NCBI GenBank assembly: GCA_012656075.1
Contig: JAAKBF010000377.1
Coordinates: 124,001 to 188,000 of the forward strand
DNA from: Phytophthora hibernalis
Taxonomy: Eukaryota; Oomycota; Peronosporomycetes; Peronosporales; Peronosporaceae
Reading direction: 5' to 3'
Length of the DNA: 64,000 nt
The notes under the pieces were generated by a model, which was not told the origin of the DNA, did not search any database, and saw nothing but the letters and a program-made list of their open reading frames with translations. Positions 1 to 9,858 of the stretch are shown here, one piece after another. Position 1 is the first letter of the stretch, and every line of letters begins with the position of its first letter. The position numbers and the translations under genes are program-made.

Positions 1-3000
1 GACTGAGGCTGCGGGCCTACCATTTGAACCGCTACTAGAAAGAGGAGCACCTCCAGGTTTCACGTAGGATGAAGTCTTCCGTACAAGCTTAGGCTTACTA
101 CGTCTTGGAGTGCTGGTTGCTAGTGGCCCAATACGCGTTGGAGAACGGCGTGCCACGTCGACAGACATGACAGCATCTCTATCAATGCGTCGCTGCGCAT
201 GAACTGAAAAGTTATCCCCAAAGGAATGCAATAACTGCATCATCGAGCGGAAACTTGTAGCTGATACGTTCAGATTGACGCTGTCGACACCGCCAAATAA
301 TTTCAGGAGTGGAATACTCGGGTCATCCGGCGTGACACTCATGTAAAAACTAAACGTCAGCGATGTTTTCTCGAGCAGATAATGCCACGCAGACTTCATG
401 GCCGAATGCTTTCGCGCCCGAAAGGCACCGCGGATTCCTCCGTCAATAATTTGCACTTCAATGCCCGAGATGCTGATCTCAAGGACGTCATAAAGACTTT
501 CCTCCGGCGACCCAAGAACAATCATCCGATTCACAGTTGTCACCTTGCCATGCCCACCAAGATCACTTGCCATGTCGCTTTCGTGGAGAATGTCACTTGG
601 GTGCTTCGTCTGAGCTTTTAAATGACCAAGGAAAACCAGTAGACTTACTTCACCGCCTTTTGGAATTCCTGTGTCAGCTTTTGGGGATTGGATAATGTTG
701 ATCAAGGGTGAGATCACATCCAAGCGCATATCAACTTTTGTTCTACGAGCTAATGCGTCCCGCAGCTGAGCAGCACTGTAACGTTGCAGACTTTGTGCTC
801 GTTTCCAAGCACTGTGTTCAAGACTCGATAGATCCACGTTTACAGGGCGAGAAAACACGGCGACTACATCCAGAAGGAACATCACGTTGACGTTACACTT
901 GATAGGTTGAGTCACAAAAGACACACGGAGCAAATGGGCTGCAGATGCGTCATCATTTGAGGGCAATTCACGGTTCAGTCTTTTTGGCTCCGATTCCACA
1001 TTAAGTTTTGGCAGGCGCTCGGACTCGATGCTAAGTTGCATGAGTGGAAGTTCCCTCTCACAATGGCGAAGTCGCACGCTGCTCATTTGGTTTCGCACCC
1101 CAAATGGATGGTACTCCAATACTTCTTCCATATCCATCCGCTGGAGGAAAAAATCTGTCCCTGAAGAACTAACTGACCGCCCTCTGTGTGGTGCCAACGA
1201 AGAGCTGGAACTCTGGCAAAAAATGCATCGCGCAGCTGAAGACCAACCTCCAAGCACGACGGTCTAACCAAGAGCTGTATTTCCACGTCGTCCAGAGAAG
1301 CAATCAGGTGCGACGATGAAGTAGATTTGGGGGAATCATTTTGCCAGCTCCTTCGTGAAGAGTGAGGCCGCTGAGATCGGAAGGAACATCTTCGAGACTG
1401 AGCCCGAAGCTCGACTTACCTAGAGTAAGCTGAAATCGATATAGAATATGTTGATGCTCTTGCAGCAACCACTTCTTACGTGCTGCGGCATCTTCGACCT
1501 CACCACTTTCGGACGTTCGGCTTTCTTTGTCATTTTCCTCTGGGTGAAAGTCAATTGCCTCGTAAAGGTCTTTGGTATCCTGGTCACTCCATTTCACATC
1601 CTCAACACGCACACCACCGCCTGCCGTGTCGTAACCCGAAGAGCCACCTTGCGCCGCCCCACCAGCGCCTGTAAGCCATGAGGCATATGACCAAAGACGG
1701 GAGCTAGCAGGAATCTCCGACCCCTGAGACGGAGGCACATTTTCACCCTTTAGATCACTTCGCAGCTTGCTCAGAACTTCCTTCTCTTTCTCCTTGTTGA
1801 GGATATCGTTACGTACAGCACGGCGAAGCTTTATTAACTCCCGCACATCCATGAAAAATTCCAATTCGTCCAACTCGCTCCGCGCCATCTCTTTCGGCAG
1901 TAATCGCAGGTCTGCAGGAACGAGTGAGGCCGCAAAGGTAGCCCCATGCTCCTGAACAAGATACAACTCTTTGTATCGATTTCGCTGCTGTCGCTTCTTT
2001 TCCAATGCTTCCCAATCCACATGCGCCAAGCGCTCACGAACATCCAACAGCACAGCGTTGACCGCATACCTCCACCACGCTCTCGGATTATCTTTCACGT
2101 TGACCCTCTTCGGACGCAGCACAAGGTACCGAGCCTGACGTCGCTTTACTGTTAAGAAGGAAATGAAAGAAAGCGCACTCAGATACTGTTGGCGGTGCAG
2201 GGACGTACTGATCTGGTCGACACTCGCTTGAGCGTCGATGTAGGTGGACTTCTCTTCCATCACATGGACAACTGCTTCGCGATACTTGGCGATACAGTGC
2301 TCCACGCGGTTCAACTCTTCCAGCGACCACTGCATACAGCTCGACAACGCCACCTTAAACTGATCCACCGAAGGAATCTCGTCTTCCTCTTCGGTGAGGT
2401 CTCTCGCGACTGACCACGCCTCCGAGAACACGAACCCCAGCGTGTACTTGCGCTCTCCCGCCAACTTGGGCATCATGTCCAAGAACTCACTCCACGCTTC
2501 GTCTCCAATGGCGTCGATCGTCTCCACCATCCACGATGTCCCCAGTCTCGACAGCACTCGCTCACTCAACTCCTGGTGCGTAATCGGCAGCTTTGCGTTT
2601 CCGTCATTCACTGTCAGCTTCATCGAGACTGTCAGTGGGTGCACAATGTAGTCACTCTGGGTAAGTAGCGGCGCAAACGCCGTCTTCCCCTTGGAGAAGC
2701 TGCTCCTCATCAAGTTGGCAAATGCCTCTGCGTCGTTCAGCACTTCGGGTGGCACGGGCACGAGCGGCAGCGACCAATAGACGCCGAGCTTGGTGATGTC
2801 CATCTTCTTCCTCATGAAGGACGCGCTGTCGGCCTGTCCTCCTCCTCTGCCCACCATGGTGTAGTTCCAGCCCTCATCCGCCGACTTGACGATGATGGCT
2901 TCCAGCGTCAGACCCACGGCGTACGAGTGGCTCGGGTCCGACACGGCGTCCTCCATCCTCAGATGCAGGTGCTGCACGTGCACCTGCACGTTGTCCAGCA

Positions 3001-3454
3001 CTTTGACCAGCAGCTTGAACAGGAAACTCTGCGTCCAGCTCTGCCCCGCAGTCGTCTGCGTCCTGTTCTTCTCGTTGAACTCCGTGGCCTTCTCCACGGC
3101 GTCCACAGCCGCGCGTTTGCGCTGCAGCGTCTGCCGCTTCTGCAGCTCGTCATCGGTGGAGGACGCACGGTCGTCCTCACCCACGTGTAATAGTAAACTC
3201 ACGTCCTGGATGTCCACGCGGATGGGCTGGCGGCCCATATTCGTCCACGGGAGGTCGATGCGCAGCTGGCGCAGCGTCCCCTTGACCAGGCGCAGCTGCT
3301 TGGGCAGCGGGAAGGCGTCGGGCTGCAGCTCCACGGCCTCCACCTCGATCAGGCCGTTCCAGACGCTGATCTGCAGCGCCGCCGGGTCGATGTTCTTCAC
3401 GTAGCTGCCCAGCACGGCGTCCAGCACCACGTGCACGTAGCGCTGGAGGAACAT
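1..3454 (-). CDS. VPS13: VPS13-family lipid-transfer protein, N-terminal part (runs off left edge)
   Basis: The protein beginning MFLQRYVHVVLDAVLGSYVK at 3454 is a chorein N-terminal domain: the following NIDPAALQISVWNGLIEVEAV stretch matches the family's opening signature. VPS13 proteins form rod-like bridges that move lipids between organelles at contact sites. The ATG at 3454 is preferred over upstream in-frame codons because the family starts with Met-Phe. The main frame is open to about 1304. Two further stretches in other frames are clearly VPS13-like: SLDDVEIQLLVRP near 1285 and GGEVSLLVFLGHLK near 620. The frame changes lie near 1300-1420 (a CTAG|GTAAGT donor-like site ends at 1419) and near 1150 (pyrimidine-rich TTTTTTCCTCCAG acceptor-like site), so short introns are likely, but I could not make all splice phases fit. 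Coding similarity continues to base 1, so the gene extends beyond the window. Confidence 0.85.
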
Positions 3455-3549
3455 GGACGCCTTCCTTCTCTTGAAGTGAGTAAGCGGATCCAAACGAAAT
3501 TAACGCCGTCCGAAAGTAAGGTTGTCAAACCCGAATTTAAGCTAAGCTT

Positions 3550-3690
3550 ACACGAAATTAGTCTGTCATAGAAAGCTTCAAAAATAGTATGTATGCACAA
3601 TTAGTCTAGGACAGACTAATTCCTGTCGATGAAAACTCCCAAGGTTCATAATTAGTCTGTCATAGAAAGCTTCAAAAATAGTCTGTCAAA
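3550..3690. repeat. Left terminal repeat zone of pogo-like transposon
   Basis: A 32-bp direct repeat beginning ATTAGTCTGTCATAG occurs at 3557-3588 and 3651-3682. Between the copies, at 3599-3621, is a near-palindrome with arms AATTAGTCT and AGACTAATT. The same 23-mer recurs exactly at 20253-20275, on the far side of the gypsy insertion, so both probably mark the ends of the pogo-like element. The exact terminus was not resolved. Confidence 0.55.
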
Positions 3691-3699
3691 ATTGGGCTC

Positions 3700-3765
3700 G
3701 TCTTGACGAAGTGGTCCGCTCCATTCCCACGACCCGGGTTCGAGTCCCTGCATGCGGTGATTAAT
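3700..3765 (+). other. tRNA-like A/B box motif, possible tRNA-derived repeat
   Basis: The sequence has GACGAAGTGGTCCGC (A-box and D-arm like) followed by GGGTTCGAGTCCC (a good match to the B box/T-arm of a tRNA gene). The spacing is compact and I could not fold a full cloverleaf or assign an anticodon. This is more likely a degenerate tRNA or tRNA-derived SINE fragment inside the pogo element than a working tRNA gene. Confidence 0.25.
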
Positions 3766-4559
3766 CGGCACAAGCTAAAGGCGCAAAGCGCCAGTGATGG
3801 ATTTCTTTCATTCTTTCGTAGGATTAGGGTGGTTTGGTGTCATCAAATGAGCAAGCAGTTTTGCCCATTTTTCTTTCTTTTTCCCAGTTTAGTACCCAGT
3901 CATTTCTTTCTATTTTCCAAAGAATTGGGTCATTTGAATTGGCTGGTTATGTTTCCTTTGATTGAGAAGGCTGCTATTCTATGGTTCTAGTGCGGTAGAG
4001 ACTGAAGTTGTGAACCAACAATGAGCGTTTCACGGTATTCAGCGCGGACGGGTCATTCGCAATTATTCCAGACCCAAGAACCAACCGAAACGTTGTCAAA
4101 ATGACGACTATCGCTACGAGCGGCTCCATGTGAAGAGGCTGTCGTGAGGAGGCAGGAATCGTTCACCAATGCACCGATTGCAATGCATCCTTTTTGTGGT
4201 ACCCCGTTGGACCAGAGGGGCTTGGCCAGCCGATTAGATGCCCTAGCTGCTCGTCCAAGACAAGCGGTTCTACTACAGTCACGGTGGACAATGATTCGCT
4301 CCAGAATGCCAACGATCCAAGCCAAGCTCCTCCTGTGCATCAGTTGCACTCACCGACTCCGATTGTTGCTGCATTCGCGCGGCCACATCAGGGCCGCAGT
4401 CCAACCACCATCGACGTCTCTACATATTGACTTGGTCAAATCGGGGCGGAACAAAAGGCATTAGCAGGCAACACGCCAAACGTTGAACCTGTTGTACGCT
4501 CGCCGGAACAGAGCCCGTTCTCCTCACGATCTGGCCGGGTGCTACCGTTCAGGTGGTTA

Positions 4560-5150
4560 CCGACATCTCCCAGCGGCAAAAAGTGCTGCGCTGGATGATA
4601 CAAACCGAGGGGTCAATGGCAACAAGCAGTTTTTTTCAAGGTCGTTGACAAGTTTCCGACAGTGTTTAAGTCGGTAGCTCGACGAGCAAACTTAGCCAAG
4701 GCTATGGACTAGTGGAAAAAGCGCGAGAGGTATCTTCAATCCGACAGAGGCAGCACTGTCGTGTCTGGCCGTAGAGAATATGGTCGCGTTCGGGTCAACC
4801 GGAAGTGCTTGGTTGGCAGAGGACGTCGGCCTAGTGCATGGGTAACATGGTTGTATCCCGTGCTTCTTTACGAGTTTGACCGCCTACGGAAGGCTGGATT
4901 GAAGTTTGACGCGCCATTGTTACGTCAAGTAGCTCTCAGGTAGCTTCAGATACCTACAGCCCCCTTCAACTCAGCATCCGTGGATTCGAAAGGTGTCCTC
5001 ATCGCTTCCAAACTGACAGCAAGATGGATCCAAGTATTCATGGAGAAGCACAGGATTGTACTGCGTACGCACACCGGAAAACGACAGGTCAGTCCAGAAA
5101 AGCAAGCCCATATTGAGCGTGAGGTGGCTGCTGATCTATGCAAGCTAAAA
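4560..5150 (+). pseudogene. Pogo-like transposase, N-terminal half (DNA-binding region)
   Basis: Shifting between frames gives a recognisable pogo/CENP-B-type N-terminus. Near 4564 is QRQKVLRWMIQTEG, near 4640 KVVDKFPTVFKSVARRANLA followed by an in-frame TAG and WKKRERYL, near 4800 NRKCLVGRGRR, WLYPVLLYEFDRLRKAGLKF, and finally ARWIQVFMEKHRIVLRTHTG with SPEKQAHIEREVAADLCKLKF. These correspond to the two helix-turn-helix DNA-binding modules that precede the DDE domain. The reading is cut at 5150 by the 5' LTR of A1 and resumes at about 19160. Several stops and frameshifts make it non-functional. Confidence 0.65.
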
Positions 5151-5152
5151 TT

Positions 5153-6036
5153 TGGTGTTGGGTTTTGGGGCGCTCGGTCGCCAGTCGGCAAGGTTGCCCT
5201 TGCTGAAGGAAAGTGACCGGGTGCCGTGATTGGCAGATAACTATCCCGCGCCACAGTGCCCACGATAGTAAAGTGTCCGAGGCCTCGGTCGGGTATAATA
5301 AACTCCCGGCCGATGGTACGAACCCTCATTTGTACCCATTTCAGTTTCGTACCCTCGGTCTTATAGAGCCGGGTACAGGATCACATACTGGGATCGGTTC
5401 ACACTGGATATTTGTATTTAGATATAGGACTAGCTATAGGATTGACTACAGAGGCTCTCAGGGCCATAGATCAACAGAAATAAATCAGCAGTCTTCCCCC
5501 AAGTCACCGAGGGATAAGTACATCTTCGGTAAGTCTAGCTAGCTTATCTTAGGGTCTGGATACGCTCGGCTTGTGGGATGCTGGTCAGCGAGCCTAAGGT
5601 ACATTGAACCGAGGGTTTGTTGCTGGTCAGTCCAAGAGATTAGAGTGGCCGAGTGTTGGGAGTGACGAGAAGCGTCGTTCATCATATTTTATAGTGGAAC
5701 CGAGTATTCCATACATATTTTACTACCCGCCGATGTTTTACCTCGGCAAACCCGTATTAGGCTTGACAGCCGGTACCCTTCCTTCTGAGGGACTGCGGGG
5801 TTCGCGCGAATGCGCAATATTGCATACTAGCCCTCGCTCGTGGCTAGTGGTGCAAGTTATTGGGTTGGCCTAATACAACCTAGGTGTACAGAGGGTTCAC
5901 ATCCAACCCGGCGTAAGGGATCGTTCCTGGTCTTCAGGTTTGATCCAACGCTCGTTGACCTGACAAGGGAAGCGAGTGTTGTTGGTGGGACTCATACCAT
6001 TTGGTAGTGCGAATTTCTGCGTGATCTTACACAACA
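5153..6036 (+). repeat. 5' LTR of A1
   Basis: About 884 bp, starting TGGTGTTGGG and ending TACACAACA. It matches 40862-41746 almost base for base and the reverse strand of 60045-61014. The primer-binding site follows within 3 nt. No coding function is supported inside it; an apparent open frame of 89 codons recurs in every copy only because the LTR itself recurs. Confidence 0.9.
5277..5302 (+). promoter_or_regulatory. LTR core promoter: CCGAGGCCTCGG palindrome plus TATA-like box
   Basis: A perfect 12-bp palindrome, CCGAGGCCTCGG, lies directly before GGGTATAATAAAC. The arrangement is kept in the A2 LTR (near 40990) and in the reverse LTR (near 60880). Position inside the LTR and sequence make this the probable U3 promoter; a transcription start has not been located. 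Confidence 0.5.
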
Positions 6037-6038
6037 AC

Positions 6039-6057
6039 AGGTGCCGCGACCCGGGAT
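6039..6057 (+). other. Primer-binding site of A1
   Basis: AGGTGCCGCGACCCGGGAT follows the LTR by 2 nt and is complementary to a tRNA 3' end except at the first base; the family B copy begins TGG as expected for a CCA tail. The tRNA is not identified. Confidence 0.75.
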
Positions 6058-6146
6058 TGAAAGTGACTTTCTGTGTGTCTTGGTTGTGTATAGGTTCTTA
6101 CCCTAACGAGCATTCGAGAGAAGACAAGACAAGAAGAAGAGAGAAG

Positions 6147-8583
6147 ATGGCGAGAGGAGCGAAGTCAGCGGTACCAGAAATGCCGATGAAGTCGACAGGA
6201 GGGCACACCGAGGGTTCGGTGGGTCCGGTCCAACACTCGCGACCCCAAGTACTTTGGAACCGATCAACGAGCGTTCGGACAGCTTCGACGTGCGGGTGGA
6301 CTACTCTGAAGCCAAAGAAGATGATGAAGACGAATACCTGGAAGAAGCGACAGCGATGTCCGAGGTTTGGAAGCCGCTACCGTCTCAGCAGGACGTAGCG
6401 GAGGGGTGAGGTCGCTCGCGCGGAACCTCACCGAGGAGTTAGACGAAGTGGCTGGTCCTGAACCAGCTCACGAAGACAACGAAGATGGACTCGGCGATCT
6501 CCGATCGCTGACGATGACTGAGGACGCAAGTTCTCGGTCGACCGGCACTCGGCCTCCAGTTAATGGGGACACTCCGACTGCCAACAAGGTTTTGGAAAGA
6601 TGCATGGAGGTGATGATGACGAAGAGCAAGTGGGTGCGGGCCTTTGCGCCAAAGTCAATTCGACAAGCCGTGTGGATGGAACTCGGGGCAGAATTAGTTG
6701 TCCCAGTGGAATCGTGGAGCATCGAACAGGTGGCCGAGGACACGGTACAACTGTTCCGCGATATGGGCTGTGAATCTCAAGCACTCCCCACCGAGGCCGA
6801 CCTTCAAGGTTGGTCGATCGAAGACGCCGCGCTCTCTTTGCGCAAGACGGACAGAAGCTTCGGACGGTTTTCGGTGTGCCTGAGCCGGGCTCCAACCGTC
6901 GGTCGAGCCTCCCACGCACGACCGAGGGGTTGGATCCATCGAGGGTCCCGCTACCGACAACTCCTGGGCGACAGCCAGAGAAGTCGGTCGGGACGGGTGT
7001 GTTCTCAGCGAAAGGGACCGCTTCGGCGTACTTTCAAGATTCGCACATGGTAACGCCTCGGTCAGCGAACCGTACCGAGCGGCTGGCAAAAGGCTTCGAG
7101 AGTACACGGACCGCTCCGACGGCAGACCGAAGTGTAGGTCGGATGATGAACCGACGCTTTGATACGAACGACGACTCTTCTGACGACGACTCGGACGACG
7201 TAGAAGACCAACGGGGTGATGTGACTGGAGAATGCGCACGCCAAATCCGTGAGCTCAGCTCGATGGAAAACGAGAGATCCAACCGAAGCTTGAAATCGCC
7301 ACGCACCTACCGTTGGGTAATATCAAGCCCTATCTCGGCCTCCGAGCCAAGAGCGAGAAGTCAATGCAATGGCTCCAAGCCTTCATCTATGAGATGAAGG
7401 CGACGCACACGCCACCGAATGAATGGTCATGGCGTTCGAGCTGAGCCTCTAAGATGGCACCCTGCATCGGTACCGACAACTACCGCGGAAGACGAGACGA
7501 ACGTGGAAATTATTGAGTGATGCGTTCATCAAGTACTACTGTTCCCGATTTAATCAATCGGCGAAAGCACGGTACTACTCGGCGAGGCGTGAAGAGAAGG
7601 AGCATGTTTGCGACTATCTGAACCGACTAAATGGCTACGCCAGGAACGCCGGGGTGCAATTAGAGCACGGCGGTCGTGAGGCCAAGGATCATGTGGAACA
7701 CTTTCTTGATACGTGCGAAGACCGAGCCTAGGAAGAACGTTTGTGTCACGTGCGGGTCAAGAATATTCACAACCTGGAAGACATGATAAATGATATCCTC
7801 ATACGTCGCGAGCGGAAAACGGGACGCGAGTCCTCGGTGCGACGCCCCAAAACCCAGGGTGATAGTCGTCGCCGTGACGATGGACGCGCCAAGAATTCGC
7901 GGAACCCGACCGAGATGATGGTCGTCGTCGGGAAGATCGGTATCGGGATGACAACCGACGTCGAGATAATCGTCCATACCGATCGAGGGTCACTCTAGCT
8001 GAAGCACCGACAGACATGGTCGCTGCGTTGAAGGTGGATGGCTCGGTCGACCCGCGAGGGAACCTGCAGAGGCATCGAGTGGAGGTTATGATGATACCGA
8101 GGGTTACGACCCGGAGTACTACTCTACCGTGGATCGGATCGGTACTGGGACGACGAGTATGCGTCGGATGAATACCACGATCATGTGACTGCCGCGTATG
8201 ATTCGGAGCGTCGTCATGCCGCCGAGGGAACGCTCGCTCGGGCTGACAATCGCCGGCCGAGGGTTGGGAATAACCAATACCCGCACGACCGAGACAACCG
8301 AGGCCTCGGCGGACGTGATGGTCGCCGGCAATATGGCCCGTGTGCCGCCTGTGGTGGACTCACACACTCTGCACACTATTGTTTCAAGGGGTGCAAGATG
8401 TGCAAGCAAGTCCACGATGCGGGAAGATGCGAAGCATTCAACGAGCTGGCGTCTCTTCTGAAGGCGAAGGAGGAGAAGAAAGGCCTCTCGCCAGAACTTC
8501 AAGAATTGGTATATGGGAGTCATTTAAACAAGGCAGCCCTCCAACTGAAACTGGGTTGGTCCCAATTGGGCTGCCACAGTTAG
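6147..8583 (+). pseudogene. gag: A1 gag (capsid and nucleocapsid), frameshifted
   Basis: The start is the ATG at 6147 (MARGAKSAVPEMPMKS), shared with A2 at 41857. The coding path then changes frame several times. Recognisable parts are an acidic N-terminal stretch, a retrotransposon-gag core near 7500-7730 (DAFIKYYCSRFNQSAKARYY, then EEKEHVCDYLNRLNGYARNA), and a basic tail. At 8337-8430 are two zinc knuckles: a canonical CX2CX4HX4C (CAACGGLTHSAHYC) and a variant CX2CX3HX4C (CKMCKQVHDAGRC). Gag forms the particle and packages element RNA. Some frame breaks are unique to A1 (a missing base near 6193); others are shared with A2. Confidence 0.75.
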
Positions 8584-8639
8584 CCGAACCTGCGCTGGAG
8601 GCCGACTATTTGTTTGCGTTCATGGGTTCGTGCAAACGG

Positions 8640-9720
8640 CCTGATGACTTGAATATGGATTATGTGAAATCGACGGAAAATGGAGAAGAGAGAGGCGCAA
8701 GCCTCGGTGAGAGTGAAGTGAATGTGGAATGTGTGGAGAAAGCTGCTGGTACGGTTACCGAGGCTTCAATCGCAAGTATGGCTGTGACCGTGCATGAGCC
8801 CCGAAGTCTCGGCCAGGCAATCAAGTTGTTGTCTGGTGAGAGGATGGGGTGGGGGTCGTCCCAACGCTACGATAAGAGGAAGCGATTGCGTGCCATGGTA
8901 AACGGGGCAGTGGATGACGCACGAACGAGGATTCTGCTCGACACAGGAGCGAACGTGAGCGTGATATCGGCTGCCTATGCAAACTACGCGTGCGGGAAGT
9001 ATCAGAACACGGTCGTAGTCTGGAAGTGAGAGGAATCAACCCAGGAGTGATGGAGACACGCCGCCGAGCACTCGTTAAGATCACCCTCGGGTGGGAGCGC
9101 GTATATGAATTCGAGTTGTGGATTATGGATCATAGCGCGGAGTCGATGTAGTCCTCGGCACAGACTTCATGGTACCAGCTGGAGTGCGGTTAAATTTGTT
9201 TCATGGTACAGCCAGGTTACCGGATGAAGTAATGGTCCCCTTGGTGAAGTCCCAGAACGCGGACGACGTTCCGGTATATGGTTTACAAGTGGTCGGTGGC
9301 CCGACCGAGGATCTGTCAGTCGCCGGACGGGAGTGGCACGAGTTCAAACTACCTCGACGACGCCCACCTCTAAACACCCACGAGGTATGGATTCGTCGGA
9401 TTGGGAATCTCGTGCCGACAGTGACGAGGTTTCAGCGAGGACAGCCAGCGATTATCCGGCTGACTAAGTGTCACCGAGGGTTGCTCACTGTACAAACCAC
9501 GAATCGGTGGTATTATGGGTACCACGTGGCGATCTCTCACAAGGGCGTGGCTACACCAGGCTACGATCGGCGAAGTACGACGAATGGCAAGTGCTGGCGT
9601 ACGCCTGGTGTCGGGATGACACGTTGCTGAAGCGTGAAAGCAAGCTGTACGAGCGATGGTTAGTCAGTCAACCACCAGCAGTCGAGCGGCGGGAATATTC
9701 GACGCCTCGGTAGATTCTTT
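8640..9720 (+). pseudogene. pr: A1 aspartic protease and linker, broken
   Basis: The protease active-site motif ILLDTGANVSVIS is encoded at about 8932-8970, followed by a frame break near 8990-9030 (A2 and A1 differ here). Downstream coding resumes at about 9030-9630 with VVLGTDFM and KSQNADDVPVYGLQVVGG in another frame. The protease would cut the Gag-Pol polyprotein. Frame changes on both sides of the active site mean a complete protease cannot be made from this copy. Confidence 0.7.
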
Positions 9721-9858
9721 CACGACCGATAACGTACCAAGGTGAACATCGGGTGAGCCGTCCACAGAGTGTTGAGGAGTGCCACGCACAGCCGAGTGGG
9801 TGCGACCACCCGACAGTAACCGTTACTCTGGCAGCCTCGGACGTGATGGCTATGGACA

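Noticed and set aside
2886..3404. 172-codon plus-strand open frame over VPS13
   Set aside because: Shadow of the VPS13 coding strand in GC-rich sequence.
3700..3765. Functional tRNA gene
   Set aside because: Only A- and B-box-like motifs fit; no cloverleaf or anticodon arm could be formed.
5604..5873. 89-codon open frame (MNRGFVAGQSKRLEW...) present in every family A LTR
   Set aside because: It recurs only because the LTR recurs; there is no domain, and position over the LTR promoter and leader makes translation unlikely.
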